Positions 23,174 through 32,877 of a DNA stretch of 43,664 bases are shown here, one piece after another. The notes beneath the pieces are model-generated. The model had not been told where the DNA came from, ran no database searches, and worked only from the letters and a program-made list of their open reading frames with translations. A program made the translations under genes and the position numbers. The stretch comes from an uncultured Oscillospiraceae bacterium (GTDB lineage: Bacteria > Bacillota > Clostridia > Oscillospirales > Acutalibacteraceae). The stretch spans positions 1 through 43,664 of the forward strand of contig CABUNG010000022.1 in assembly GCA_902492895.1 (NCBI GenBank). Direction: 5' to 3'. The number at the start of each line of letters is the position of its first letter. Positions within the stretch are counted from its first letter, which is position 1.

Positions 23174-25597
23174 TCACTGCGTTACGCACACGGCCGGTTT
23201 GTCTCCGCGGGGAGCCGGGAGAACCGGCGCCTGCACGCCGCCGTCGGCCGGAACCCCCGCTTCGGGCGGGGACACGAGCGCCGCACGCAGAACGGTGTCG
23301 AGGTGATTGGCGGTGATAAACTGGACGTTTTCGCGCACGATTTCGTCAATGTCCGCCAGATCCGGCTCGTTTTCTGCCGGAATCACCACGGTTTTCATGT
23401 GATGCGTATAGGCCGCCATGGTTTTTTCCTTAAGTCCGCCGATGGGAAGCACCCGCCCGCGCAGGGAAATTTCACCCGTCATTGCCACATCGCGGCGGAC
23501 CGGGATATTGGTCAGGGCAGAGACCATGGCCGTCGCCATCGTTACCCCTGCCGAGGGGCCGTCTTTGGGCACCGCCCCCTCCGGCACATGGATATGGATA
23601 TCCTTGGTTTTATAAAAATCCCGTTCAATGTGCCATTCCGAAGCTCTGGAGCGCACATAACTGATCGCCGTGCGGGCCGATTCCTTCATGACATCGCCGA
23701 GAGAACCGGTCAGCTCGATTTTGCCGTTGCCGTCCAAAATCGCAACCTCGACCGGCATGGTTTCCCCGCCGACGGCCGTCCAGGCCAAACCGTTGACCAC
23801 GCCGATTTCATCCTGGCGCTGAAGGACGTCCTCTTTGAATCGGCGGGGCCCGAGATAATCTTTCAGATTCTCGGGCGTGACCGTCACGCTCTTCGCTTCA
23901 CCGGAGACCAGGGTTTTCGCCGCCTTGCGGCAGATTTTTCCGATGTTGCGCTCGAGCATACGCACCCCGGCTTCCCTGGTGTATCCCTCGATGATCAGGC
24001 GCAGCGCCTCGTCATTGAGCCGAAGCTGGCGGAGGGTGAGGCCGTTCTGCTTGACCTGCTTTTTGAGCAGATGCTCCTTCGCAATGTGGAACTTTTCGTC
24101 CGCCGTATAGCTCGACAGGGGGATGACGTCCATCCGGTCGTACAGCGGCGCCGGAATGGCGTCCGCATCGTTGGCCGTGGTGATGAAGAGCACATCGGAC
24201 AGATCGAACGGCACCTCCAGATAGTGGTCGGTGAAAGTGCTGTTCTGTTCGGTATCCAGCACCTCGAGCATAGCCGAAGACGGATCGCCGCGGAAATCAT
24301 GCCCCATTTTGTCGATTTCATCGAGCAGGATGAGAGGATTGTTGGTACCGGCCTGTTTGACGGCGGTCATGATCCGCCCCGGCATGGCGCCGATATACGT
24401 CTTGCGGTGCCCGCGGATATCCGCTTCGTCCCGCACGCCGCCGAGGGAGACCCGGACATATTTCCGGCCCATAGCGGACGCGATTGACCGCGCAATCGAA
24501 GTCTTGCCCACGCCGGGAGGGCCGACCAGACAGATGACCTGCCCTTTGGCTCCAGAGGTCAGGCGGCGGACCGCCAGAATTTCGAGGATTCGCTCTTTGA
24601 CTTTTTGCAGGCCGTAGTGGTCCCGGTTGAGAACCTTTTCCGCTGCAGCCAGATCAAGGCTGTCCTTGGATTTCGTGTTCCATGGCATGGACAGGCAGGT
24701 GTCCAGGTAATTGCGCACCACCGTCGCCTCATGGGAACCGGAGGGCATTTTGGCAAGCTTATCGCATTCTTTCAGGAATTTATCCCGTACGTCTTCCGCC
24801 ACTTCCAGGGCGCCGATCTTTTCGCGCAGCTCGTCCGCTTCCTCGAGAGGGTTGTCTCCATCCCCCAGTTCAGCCGCGATGGCCCGCATCTGCTCCCGCA
24901 GATAGTATTCCCGCTGATTGCGGTCAATGGATTCGTGCACCTGCTCCTGAATATCCTGTTCCAGTTCGAGGATATCCGTTTCGCGTGCAAGCAGCGTCAG
25001 TAGGAGCTCTACCCGCTTCTCCACCGAGGCCAGGCTGAGAATCCGCTGCTTTTCCTCCGCGGGCATGGGGGTATTGGACGCGATATAATCGGCGAGATAC
25101 CCCACGTCAGTGGCGGCCGCCACACCCGTCAGCACGTCCGCGGGCATTTTGCCCGCCAGCTCGGCGTACTGCTCGAAGTATGTACGGCATTCCCGGAGCA
25201 GCGCCTGCGCCCGCAGTGTTTCCGCGATCGGCCGCTCCAGCATTTCATGGACGCGGACGAGATAAAACGGGTCCTCACCGGTAAACTCCCGGACCTTGGC
25301 CCGGTAAAGTCCTTCCACCATCACCCGGAGCGTCTCGCCGGGCATTTTCAGTACCTGGCGCACCTTCGCAACCACACCGACGCCGAAAAGACCATCCTGT
25401 CCCGGATCGTCATCGGCGATATCGGTCTGCGCGACCAGGAAAATCAGCTGATCCCCCGTCATCGCTTCATTGAGGGCCAGCATCGATTTTTTCCGTCCAA
25501 CATCGAAATGGAGCAGCATACCCGGAAATATAACCAAACCGCGCAGGGCGAGCAGAGGCAGTTCGGCAACACGGGCCACTCGTTTCTTAATTCCCAT
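23174..25597 (-). CDS. lon: ATP-dependent protease Lon
   Basis: 807 residues: N-terminal substrate-binding domain (1-about 200), AAA+ domain with CLVGPPGVGKTSIA (about 355) and LLDEIDKMG, and the C-terminal protease with the Ser-Lys dyad, Ser682 in KDGPSAGVTMATAM and Lys723 in IGGLKEKTMAA. It degrades damaged and some regulatory proteins in the cytoplasm. AAAGGATT precedes the ATG. It lies 186 bases downstream of clpX with a hairpin between, and directly upstream of engB, the usual arrangement. The Pro/Ala-rich C-terminal tail of about 30 residues is longer than in B. subtilis LonA. Confidence 0.97.
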   Translation of the reverse strand: MGIKKRVARVAELPLLALRGLVIFPGMLLHFDVGRKKSMLALNEAMTGDQLIFLVAQTDIADDDPGQDGLFGVGVVAKVRQVLKMPGETLRVMVEGLYRAKVREFTGEDPFYLVRVHEMLERPIAETLRAQALLRECRTYFEQYAELAGKMPADVLTGVAAATDVGYLADYIASNTPMPAEEKQRILSLASVEKRVELLLTLLARETDILELEQDIQEQVHESIDRNQREYYLREQMRAIAAELGDGDNPLEEADELREKIGALEVAEDVRDKFLKECDKLAKMPSGSHEATVVRNYLDTCLSMPWNTKSKDSLDLAAAEKVLNRDHYGLQKVKERILEILAVRRLTSGAKGQVICLVGPPGVGKTSIARSIASAMGRKYVRVSLGGVRDEADIRGHRKTYIGAMPGRIMTAVKQAGTNNPLILLDEIDKMGHDFRGDPSSAMLEVLDTEQNSTFTDHYLEVPFDLSDVLFITTANDADAIPAPLYDRMDVIPLSSYTADEKFHIAKEHLLKKQVKQNGLTLRQLRLNDEALRLIIEGYTREAGVRMLERNIGKICRKAAKTLVSGEAKSVTVTPENLKDYLGPRRFKEDVLQRQDEIGVVNGLAWTAVGGETMPVEVAILDGNGKIELTGSLGDVMKESARTAISYVRSRASEWHIERDFYKTKDIHIHVPEGAVPKDGPSAGVTMATAMVSALTNIPVRRDVAMTGEISLRGRVLPIGGLKEKTMAAYTHHMKTVVIPAENEPDLADIDEIVRENVQFITANHLDTVLRAALVSPPEAGVPADGGVQAPVLPAPRGDKPAVCVTQ

Positions 25598-25711
25598 CGT
25601 TAGAATCCTTTCTTTCCTGCAGATGCGCCGCGGCGCTTGTGTCGATTCGCTGTCCGCGGCGTTCAGCCTCGAAAGGCATACAATCCGACATACACCTGCT
25701 TGTATATGGAA

Positions 25712-25763
25712 AGCAAAAGATCAGACGCCGGGCGCAGATGCGTCCGGCAGCTGACCTTTTGCT
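25712..25763 (-). terminator. Large hairpin between clpX and lon
   Basis: AGCAAAAGATCAG (25712-25724) pairs with CTGACCTTTTGCT (25751-25763) with one mismatch, enclosing a further CCGG-rich stem. On the minus strand only TTTCC follows, so termination may be partial. No clear promoter of lon was found in the rest of the 186-base gap. Confidence 0.6.
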
Positions 25764-25783
25764 ACCGTGTGTTTGACCGGCAC

Positions 25784-27085
25784 CTAGGCGGTCACTTTCC
25801 GCCGCGGTGTACGCTTGACCGGGGTTTTGAGCCGGTTCGGCTTTTTATCCGGATTTTTCACAATTTCAGGCTTTGCTTTTTTGAGCACACAGTCGCGGGT
25901 CACGACCACCTTTTCAATCGTATGATCGGACGGGACCTCAAACATCAGATCGGTCAGCAAATCCTCCATGACGGAACGGAGCCCGCGGGCACCCGTATTG
26001 CGTTTGAGGGTTTCCTCCGCGACGGCTTCCAGCGCATCGGGGGTCAGTTCCAGCTTGACGTCGTCCAGGCTGAAAAGCTGCGTGTACTGCTTGAGAACCG
26101 CGTTTTTCGGTTCACTCAGAATTTTGACCAGCGCGTCCACGTCGAGCGGCTGCAGGGTCGTGATGACCGGCATACGGCCCACCAGTTCCGGAATCAGGCC
26201 GTACTTGATCAGATCCTGCGGCACCAGCTGTTCATACAGCTGCCCCTGCTCGAGATCCTTTTTGGACTTGACCTCGTTCCCGAATCCCATAGCGCCGGAG
26301 GCCACCCGTTTTTCCACGATCTTCTCGATACCGTCGAAAGCCCCGCCCAAAATGAACAGGATATTGGAGGTATCGATCTGGATGAACTCCGGCTGAGGGT
26401 GTTTCCGTCCGCCGTTCGGGGGAACGTTCGACACCGTACCCTCCAAGATTTTCAGCAGCGCCTGCTGCACTCCTTCGCCGCTGACGTCCCGGGTGATGGA
26501 GGGATTCTCGCTGCGGCGGGCGATTTTATCGATTTCATCGACATAAATGATGCCGCGCTCCGCTTTCTCGATGTTGCCGTCTGCGGCCTGAATCAGCCGG
26601 AGCAGGATGTTCTCGACATCCTCGCCCACATAGCCGGCCTCGGTCAGCGTCGTGGCATCCGCAATGGCGAAGGGCACGTTCAGCAGCCGCGCGAGGGTCT
26701 GCGCGAGCGCTGTCTTGCCGACACCCGTGGGACCGAGCAGCAGCACGTTGCTCTTTCCCAGTTCCACATCGGACGAGGTGCCGAAATAGATCCGTTTATA
26801 ATGGTTGTAAACCGCGACGGCCAGCGCCACCTTGGCGTGTTCCTGGCCGATCACGTATTCATCGAGACCCTGCTTGATTTCCTTGGGCGTGGGCAGTCTG
26901 GCGGGGACATCGTCGTCCGCGCGGCGGCGGGAAAAATTGCCGCCCTCTTCCAGAATGGACTCGCACAATTCAACGCATTCGTTGCAGATATACACACCGG
27001 GTCCGGCAATCAGCCGCTGGACTTCATCCTGCATTTTTCCGCAAAAGGAACAGCTGAAGGTCCGCCCCTCTTCGTTTTTCGGCAT
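25784..27085 (-). CDS. clpX: ATP-dependent Clp protease ATP-binding subunit ClpX
   Basis: 433 residues from ATG 27085 (GGGGG seven bases upstream; a GTG two codons earlier overlaps that site). Zinc-binding domain Cys12/15 and Cys34/37 (CSFCG...CNEC), Walker A LLGPTGVGKTALAQ (about 119), Walker B GIIYVDEIDKIARR, sensor region and ClpP-docking IGF-like loop at FIQIDTSNILFILGG-KSKKDL area. Unfolds substrates for ClpP. The C-terminal tail is long and basic (KPNRLKTPVKRTPRRKV), more than most. Follows clpP by 32 bases. Confidence 0.96.
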   Translation of the reverse strand: MPKNEEGRTFSCSFCGKMQDEVQRLIAGPGVYICNECVELCESILEEGGNFSRRRADDDVPARLPTPKEIKQGLDEYVIGQEHAKVALAVAVYNHYKRIYFGTSSDVELGKSNVLLLGPTGVGKTALAQTLARLLNVPFAIADATTLTEAGYVGEDVENILLRLIQAADGNIEKAERGIIYVDEIDKIARRSENPSITRDVSGEGVQQALLKILEGTVSNVPPNGGRKHPQPEFIQIDTSNILFILGGAFDGIEKIVEKRVASGAMGFGNEVKSKKDLEQGQLYEQLVPQDLIKYGLIPELVGRMPVITTLQPLDVDALVKILSEPKNAVLKQYTQLFSLDDVKLELTPDALEAVAEETLKRNTGARGLRSVMEDLLTDLMFEVPSDHTIEKVVVTRDCVLKKAKPEIVKNPDKKPNRLKTPVKRTPRRKVTA

Positions 27086-27117
27086 TTCCACGCCCCCTGT
27101 CGCCGCATTGGCAGATT

Positions 27118-27702
27118 TTAACGATGATTGACGATCTTGTCGGCCAAGCCGTACTTGACCGCGTCTTCCGCAGTCATCCAGTTGTCACGGTCGGTATCCC
27201 GCTCGATGACCTCGATCGGCTGCCCCGTCATCTCCGCCAGGAGGCGGTTCATCCGGTTGCGGATGAACAGGATATGGTCGGCCTGGATCTTGATATCGCT
27301 GGCCTGCCCTTTGGTGCCGCCGAGAGGCTGGTGAATCATGATTTCGCTGTTCGGCAATACCAGGCGTTTGCCCTTGGCTCCGGCAGCGAACAGGAAGGAA
27401 CCCATGCTCGCCGCCATGCCGATGCAGATAGTCGAGACATCGCATTTGATGAAATTCATCGTGTCGTAGATCGCCATACCGGCGGAAATCGAACCGCCGG
27501 GGCTGTTGATATACAAATGGATATCCTTGTCCGGATCCTGGCCTTCCAGATAAATGAGCTGCGCGACGACCAGGGAGGCGGTCGCGTCGTTCACTTCGTC
27601 CGAAAGCATGATAATGCGGTCGTTGAGCAGGCGGGAAAAGATATCGTAGCTCCGTTCGCCGCGGTTGGTTTGTTCAATGACATAAGGGACTAGACTGCTC
27701 AT
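27118..27702 (-). CDS. clpP: ATP-dependent Clp protease proteolytic subunit
   Basis: 194 residues, normal length. Catalytic triad Ser99 (GMAASMGSF), His124 (IMIHQPLGG), Asp173 (DTDRDNW). N-terminal SSLVPYVIEQTNRGERSYDI matches the pore loops of the family. Start 27702 has AAAGGTC upstream; an in-frame ATG 12 codons earlier lacks a site. Forms the 14-mer barrel with ClpX. Lies 92 bases downstream of tig. Confidence 0.97.
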   Translation of the reverse strand: MSSLVPYVIEQTNRGERSYDIFSRLLNDRIIMLSDEVNDATASLVVAQLIYLEGQDPDKDIHLYINSPGGSISAGMAIYDTMNFIKCDVSTICIGMAASMGSFLFAAGAKGKRLVLPNSEIMIHQPLGGTKGQASDIKIQADHILFIRNRMNRLLAEMTGQPIEVIERDTDRDNWMTAEDAVKYGLADKIVNHR

Positions 27703-27794
27703 TCGGCATCGACCTTTCTGTAAGCTCTGGGCGGTCAAGGATGAGTATGACCACTCAACCGGGTTTTCATTCCCCGCCGGGCTAAAAAATCCGA

Positions 27795-29120
27795 TTATTT
27801 CGCGTCTTTTTTCGTTTTAGAGGTCTTCTTGGGTTTGGTTTCGCCGGCCACGGCGGTCTCTTTGATCAGATCCATCGCCTTGCCGACCGCCAGATCCCTG
27901 GCCAGATCTTTCTCGTCGATCAGGGATTTGACCTTGTCGACGTCCATTTTATACTGCTCGGCCAGCTTCGCAAATTCCGCCTCGACTTCCTCGGCGGACG
28001 GCACGATGTTTTCGAGCGCCACGATCTTCTCCAGGGCCAGGCGGATTTTCACCTGCTTCTCCGCCTGCTCCCGGAAGCCGTTCCGGAACGCATCATGATC
28101 CATGCCCGTGTACTGCAGATAGGTGTCGAGGTTCAGGCCCTGGGACTGGAGACGATAGTCGAAATCCCGCACGCTGTCCTCGATCCGGTGCTCGTACATC
28201 GCCTCAGGCACCTCGGCCTTGAAGCCCGCGATCAGCTGCTCGAGCAGTTCGCTTTCGAACGCGTCTTCGGCTTCATGCTCACGGCGGTGTTCGATGGTGT
28301 GCCGCAGATCGGCCTTGAGTTCGTCGAGTGTATCGAACTCGCTGCAGTCCTTAGCGAATTCATCGTTAAGCTCCGGCAGCTCCTTGGTCTTGATTTCATG
28401 CATTTTGCAGTGGAACACGGCCGGCTTGCCCGCGAGCTCCGCGGCATGATAATCCTCGGGGAAGGTCACCTCGACATCGCATTCCTCGTCGGTCTTCTTC
28501 CCAACGAGCTGCTCCTCGAAGCCCGGGATAAACTGGCCGGAACCGAGGGTCAGGGTGTAGTTTTCGGCCTGGCCCCCATCGAACAGCTCGCCGTCCACGC
28601 GGCCCTCAAAATCGAAGGTGACGGTGTCGCCCATCTCGGCAGCGCGGTCTTCCACGGTGACGAGGCGGGACTGGCGGTCCTGCAGTTTTTTCAGTTCCTC
28701 TTCGACATCGGCGTCGGTGACCTCGACAGCCTTCTTCTCGGCTTTGAGGCCCTTATAGGCTTCCAGCTCGACTTCGGGCTTCACGGTGATGACGGCCTTG
28801 AACAGCAGACCTTCCGCCCCCACGGACGTGACGTCGAAATCGATCTTATCTTCCACATATTCATATCCGGACTCTTTGATTGCCTCATCGAGAGCGGAAG
28901 GGTACACCGCGTTGACCGCATCCTCGTAAAACACGCCGGTGCCGTACATTTTCTCAACCAGCTGGCGGGGCGCTTTGCCCTTGCGGAAACCCGGTATGTT
29001 CATTCTCCGCACGTTCTTTTTATAAGCATCATTCACCGCGGATTCAAAGCGGTCGGCATCCACCTCGATCTCGAGTTCAACCCGGTTGGTGTCTACCTTG
29101 TTGGCGTTTTTCAAACTCAT
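27795..29120 (-). CDS. tig: Trigger factor chaperone
   Basis: 441 residues from ATG 29120, preceded by AGGAGG. Ribosome-binding domain with the signature MNIPGFRKGKAPRQLVEKMY (about 38-57), PPIase domain around GDTVTFDFEGRVDGELFDGG (about 160-180) and GSGQFIPGFEEQLVGK, then the helical chaperone arms. It binds nascent chains at the ribosome exit. First gene of tig-clpP-clpX-lon-engB. A TATACT about 40 bases upstream may be the -10, but no good -35 is seen. The C-terminal tail is Lys/Thr-rich. Confidence 0.96.
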   Translation of the reverse strand: MSLKNANKVDTNRVELEIEVDADRFESAVNDAYKKNVRRMNIPGFRKGKAPRQLVEKMYGTGVFYEDAVNAVYPSALDEAIKESGYEYVEDKIDFDVTSVGAEGLLFKAVITVKPEVELEAYKGLKAEKKAVEVTDADVEEELKKLQDRQSRLVTVEDRAAEMGDTVTFDFEGRVDGELFDGGQAENYTLTLGSGQFIPGFEEQLVGKKTDEECDVEVTFPEDYHAAELAGKPAVFHCKMHEIKTKELPELNDEFAKDCSEFDTLDELKADLRHTIEHRREHEAEDAFESELLEQLIAGFKAEVPEAMYEHRIEDSVRDFDYRLQSQGLNLDTYLQYTGMDHDAFRNGFREQAEKQVKIRLALEKIVALENIVPSAEEVEAEFAKLAEQYKMDVDKVKSLIDEKDLARDLAVGKAMDLIKETAVAGETKPKKTSKTKKDAK

Positions 29121-29227
29121 GATTGACATCCTCCTACTTACTCTCACAGCAATAGTCCTTAGTATAGCATAAACTGGCGGAACACGCCAGAGTATTTCAT
29201 GAATAAATCGAAAACTTTTGCGGAAAA

Positions 29228-29923
29228 TCAACGGATCGGCAGCGGACAGAAGGCCAGAGCGTCACAGGAAATGAGTTTGAAACGGATACCGTCCCGCTCT
29301 CCCTGGAACGCCTGCCGGATGCCGCCGCCGTGCAGATGGCCGTAAAAGCAGCGGCGGACCCCCTCCTCCCGAAGGACCGAGAGGATTTCCTCACAGGTCT
29401 GCCCCCCGCATACAGGCGGATAGTGCAGAAACACCGTCGGTTCCAGTCCGGTTTTTTTCGCGGCTCCGATCGACGCGCGCAGCCGTCCGGCCTCCCGCAG
29501 CAGCACCTTTTTATCCGCGTCGTCCGACCCGGCTCCGGCGTCGAAAAACCAGCCGCGTGTCCCGCACACGGCGATATCCCCCACCGCATAGGCATCGTTA
29601 TGCAGGATATGAAGGGTGGAAAACCCCTTCTCCTGCAGAAAATCATCCATTTTTCGGCGGGTGGTCCACCAATAGTCGTGGTTGCCCTTGAGCAGAATCT
29701 TTTGTCCGGGCAGCCGGTCGAGAAAGGCGAAATCCGCCGCCGCCCCCGCAAGGTCCATCCCCCAGGAGACGTCCCCGGCGACGACGACAGTATCCTCTTC
29801 CCCTACGAGCGAGCGCCAGTTCTTCTCAAGCCGGTCGGTGTAATCCGTCCAGCCTGGAAACACGTCCATCGGCTTTTGAGCACTGAAGGACAGATGGGTA
29901 TCCGCGATGGCGAACAGCGACAT
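29228..29923 (-). CDS. Metallophosphoesterase (calcineurin-like)
   Basis: 231 residues. Metal-binding motifs in order: IADTHLS (about 5-11), VVVAGDVSWG (about 45-54), LLKGNHDYWW (about 74-83), FLHYPP (about 165-170) and CFYGHLHG (about 191-198). Two-metal phosphoesterase; its substrate (protein, nucleotide or phospholipid) is unknown. Start 29923 chosen for GGAG seven bases upstream; longer forms run into thrC. It follows thrC by 20 bases and is convergent with nothing; tig begins 107 bases further on with its own expression signals. Confidence 0.9.
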   Translation of the reverse strand: MSLFAIADTHLSFSAQKPMDVFPGWTDYTDRLEKNWRSLVGEEDTVVVAGDVSWGMDLAGAAADFAFLDRLPGQKILLKGNHDYWWTTRRKMDDFLQEKGFSTLHILHNDAYAVGDIAVCGTRGWFFDAGAGSDDADKKVLLREAGRLRASIGAAKKTGLEPTVFLHYPPVCGGQTCEEILSVLREEGVRRCFYGHLHGGGIRQAFQGERDGIRFKLISCDALAFCPLPIR

Positions 29924-29943
29924 TATCGCACTCCATTCCTGCG

Positions 29944-31437
29944 TTATCGGATGCCCAGCATGCGGAACACGACGTCGGGCATCTCTTCCCGTGCGCATAC
30001 TTCGTGAAACCGGGGCGTTTTCCCTCGCAGATCCGCGAGAGGCGGCGGAACGGCGCAGCCCGTCAGGGTATGCAGGGCTTCGACCTTATCGAACTCGTCC
30101 AGAGCGGCCGTATCCTTGCCCAAAGCATCCAGCACGCTGGACGAAAACTTGTACGGATTGGCGGTGGACGCGATGACCGTCGGGGTGGTATCCCCCGTCC
30201 GGGCACGGTAATCGGTATAGACCTTGACGCCCACAGCGGTGTGGGTATCGCAGAGATAGCCGGTTGAACGATAGGTATCCGCGATAGCGGCGGCCGTTCC
30301 GGCATCGTCGCACCAGCCCGCATCGAACTGCGCGGCCAATTGCTCCTTCACGCCGGACGGGACCGTATAGGAACCCTTGGAACCGAGATCCTGCATGAGG
30401 GTCCGGATAATGGCGTCGTCCCGGCCGGACAGATGATACAGCAGCCTTTCGAGGTTGCTGGAAATCAGGATATCCATCGAGGGGGAGGTGGTCGGATAGA
30501 AGGGCCGGTTGCGGTCATAGGTTCCGGTGGCGAGAAAATCGGTCAGCACCCGGTTGCGGTTGGAGGCACAGATGAGCTTCGCGACGGGCAGGCCCATCTC
30601 CTTCGCGTAGTAGGCCGCGAGGATGTTGCCGAAATTGCCCGTCGGCACCACGACGTTGAATTTGTCGCCCATTTTCAGCTTCCCGGCCGCGAGCAGATCG
30701 CAGTAGGCAGAGAAATAATAGACGATCTGCGGCACGAGGCGGCCCCAGTTGATGGAGTTGGCGGAGGAGAACTGCATGCCGTTGTCCCGGAGGGCCTGTT
30801 CCACGGCCGCGTCGGTGAAGATGGCCTTCACCCCCGACTGGGCATCGTCGAAATTGCCTTTGATGGCGCAGACGCCGACGTTTCCGCCCTCCTGCGTGGT
30901 CATCTGCAGCTTCTGCATCGGGCTGACGCCGTCTTCGGGATAAAACACCAGGATCCGGGTGTGGGGCGCGTCGCGGAAGCCTTCCAGCGCCGCCTTACCG
31001 GTATCACCGGAGGTGGCGACCAAAATGACGATCTCTCCCCCACCGGTTTTCACGGACGAGACCCGCATCAGATGTGGCAGGATCTGCAGCGCCATATCCT
31101 TAAAGGCGCAGGTCGGACCGTGCCACAGCTCGAGAATGTGGACTCCATCCTCCAGCGTACGGACGGGGGCGACGGCGGGAGAACGGAACGATCCCGAGGC
31201 ATAGGCCGCTTTCGTGCATTCCGCGACCTCCTCAGGGGTGAAATCGGTCAGAAACCGGGACAAAATCGCCGTGGCCCGGTCGGTATAGGACATGTTCGTC
31301 ATAGCAGCCATATCCGCCGCCGTGACCGCCGGCAGGGTTTCGGGCACAAAAAGGCCCCCGTCCCGGGAGATGCCCTGGACGATGGCCTGTGCGGACGACA
31401 CGCGGACCCGGCTGTCCCGGGTACTGTTATACATCAT
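29944..31437 (-). CDS. thrC: Threonine synthase
   Basis: 497 residues, the long form. Converts O-phosphohomoserine to threonine with PLP. PLP Lys113 in TCAFKDMALQIL, DGGLFVPETLP at the start, LVATSGDTGKAALEGF (about 142-157), VVPTGNFGNILAAYYAKEMG (about 238-257). GGAGGG precedes the ATG. It has its own promoter inside the end of the M19 dipeptidase gene. A leader of about 70 bases contains a short hairpin but no recognisable T-box. Confidence 0.95.
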   Translation of the reverse strand: MMYNSTRDSRVRVSSAQAIVQGISRDGGLFVPETLPAVTAADMAAMTNMSYTDRATAILSRFLTDFTPEEVAECTKAAYASGSFRSPAVAPVRTLEDGVHILELWHGPTCAFKDMALQILPHLMRVSSVKTGGGEIVILVATSGDTGKAALEGFRDAPHTRILVFYPEDGVSPMQKLQMTTQEGGNVGVCAIKGNFDDAQSGVKAIFTDAAVEQALRDNGMQFSSANSINWGRLVPQIVYYFSAYCDLLAAGKLKMGDKFNVVVPTGNFGNILAAYYAKEMGLPVAKLICASNRNRVLTDFLATGTYDRNRPFYPTTSPSMDILISSNLERLLYHLSGRDDAIIRTLMQDLGSKGSYTVPSGVKEQLAAQFDAGWCDDAGTAAAIADTYRSTGYLCDTHTAVGVKVYTDYRARTGDTTPTVIASTANPYKFSSSVLDALGKDTAALDEFDKVEALHTLTGCAVPPPLADLRGKTPRFHEVCAREEMPDVVFRMLGIR

Positions 31438-31511
31438 GATTCATAACCCTCCTGACGCCGGCGGGACCATACGGCAAAGCCGTCCTTTCGGGTTCCGGCT
31501 GCGGCATCCTC

Positions 31512-31541
31512 ATTTTACTCTATACCCGCCTCTTTTGTCAA
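31512..31541 (-). promoter_or_regulatory. Promoter of thrC
   Basis: Minus strand: TTGACA (31536-31541), 18-base spacer, TAAAAT (31512-31517). The -35 lies within the last codons of the dipeptidase gene. Confidence 0.75.
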
Positions 31542-32456
31542 AGTGCGGCGGAAAAAATCGTAGCAATTACTGAAAAACACCTTATCCAGACAAGCGGTGT
31601 CGTAGTTTTTGCGGCATAGGTACTCATACAGGCGTTCCATGACCTGGATGCCGCCCCACTCCTCCGGCAGATCGGTGCCGTCCAGATCGGCCCCAAAGGC
31701 CACTGTGTCCGCTCCTCCGAGAGTCAAATAGTGGTCCAAATGCCGCTCGATCGCCTCAAAGGTCTGCTCGCCCAGCTGACCGGCGCAGAAATTGATCCCG
31801 ACCAGGCCCTTCCGATCCCGGATCTCGCGGAATTGATCATCCCGGAGATTGCGGGGAGACGCGCACAGGGCGGCCGACACCGAATGGCTGGCGAGGACGG
31901 GACCAGCGGCCGTTTCGGCCACATCCCAGAAGCCCGCCTCATTGAGATGGGAGACGTCGGGCAGAATCGCGAGTTCCTCCATACGCTTAACGGCGGCCTT
32001 TCCAAAGGGGGTCAGGCCGTCCGGACAGCCGGACAGGCACCCGTGTCCGAGTTCGTTCGAGCCGTTCCACGTAATGGTGATGAGCTTCACACCACGCCGT
32101 GCCAACTCATCCAGATGCCGGAGTTCACCCGCAAGGGCGGATCCCCCTTCCACGGTGAGGATACCCGCACAGCGCCCGGCCTCCAGGGCCGTGGCTAGAC
32201 CGGCGGCGTCCTCCACGATCTGAAGGCGGTCGGCATACCGCGCCGCTTGCTCCCGGGCGAAATCGAGCACGGTGCAGCACCGCTCGAAAGCGGCCTCTCC
32301 CCGCAGATGATCGGGCATCCACACGGCAAAAAGCTGCGCCCAAGCCTCCATCTTCCCGCCCCGTACGAGGTCGAGATGATGGCGGTTCTCAAGCAGATTT
32401 TCCCGCTTATCGAAGCATTCGGTCAGGGTATCGCAATGGAGATCAAACAACCTCAT
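31515..32456 (-). CDS. Membrane dipeptidase-like protein, peptidase family M19
   Basis: 313 residues. Zinc-binding and family motifs: FDLHCDTLTE (His7, Asp9), ILTVEGG (the bridging Glu, about 102), LITITWNGSNELGHG (about 125-139), PDVSHLNEAGFWDV (His about 167), VLASHSVSAALC (His about 190), and FGADLDGTDLPEEW near 258-271. Hydrolyses dipeptides, possibly with a D-residue, in peptide or wall turnover. No signal peptide, so cytoplasmic. AAAGGAGG precedes the ATG; 12 bases after yraN. Confidence 0.93.
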   Translation of the reverse strand: MRLFDLHCDTLTECFDKRENLLENRHHLDLVRGGKMEAWAQLFAVWMPDHLRGEAAFERCCTVLDFAREQAARYADRLQIVEDAAGLATALEAGRCAGILTVEGGSALAGELRHLDELARRGVKLITITWNGSNELGHGCLSGCPDGLTPFGKAAVKRMEELAILPDVSHLNEAGFWDVAETAAGPVLASHSVSAALCASPRNLRDDQFREIRDRKGLVGINFCAGQLGEQTFEAIERHLDHYLTLGGADTVAFGADLDGTDLPEEWGGIQVMERLYEYLCRKNYDTACLDKVFFSNCYDFFRRTLTKEAGIE

Positions 32457-32468
32457 GGGGATCCTCCT

Positions 32469-32855
32469 TTAAAAGGCGGAGCCAAGCCCGCCGCTTTCGA
32501 ACGCATCCATCAAATGGTCGAGCTGCACCACCCGCATCGGACTGCCGGCCGCGGTGACGATCTCGATCACGTCGAACCGGGGCTGAAGCGGGCTGGGATG
32601 CTGCATCAGGTAGAGAGACGCGGTTTTGAGCAGACGCCGCTGTTTGGACGGCGTGACCGCCTCTCTGGGAGCAAAAAGCGCGCCTTCGCTGCGCGCTTTG
32701 ACCTCTACGAAGGCAATATACGCGCGGTCGGCCGCGATTATGTCGATCTCCCCGAAGCGGCAGCGGTAATTCGAGGCCAGGAGCGTATACCCTTTATCGC
32801 GCAGAAAACGAGCGGCCAGAATTTCTCCGACCGCCCCTTTCGATACCTCGGCCAT
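32469..32855 (-). CDS. UPF0102 (YraN) family endonuclease-like protein
   Basis: 128 residues. KGAVGEILAARFLRDKGY (about 6-23), NYRCRFGEIDIIAAD (Glu/Asp of a PD-(D/E)XK site, about 29-43), FVEVKARS (Glu-x-Lys, about 49-56) and KQRRLLKTASLYL. Nuclease-like family usually next to rnhB, as here; role in DNA uptake or repair unsettled. AAGGGG precedes the ATG. Confidence 0.93.
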   Translation of the reverse strand: MAEVSKGAVGEILAARFLRDKGYTLLASNYRCRFGEIDIIAADRAYIAFVEVKARSEGALFAPREAVTPSKQRRLLKTASLYLMQHPSPLQPRFDVIEIVTAAGSPMRVVQLDHLMDAFESGGLGSAF

Positions 32856-32877
32856 CCGTTCACCCCTTCTGCCGGTA

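Noticed and set aside
31438..31511. T-box or other riboswitch in the thrC leader
   Set aside because: The leader is only about 70 bases and lacks the conserved T-box sequence.
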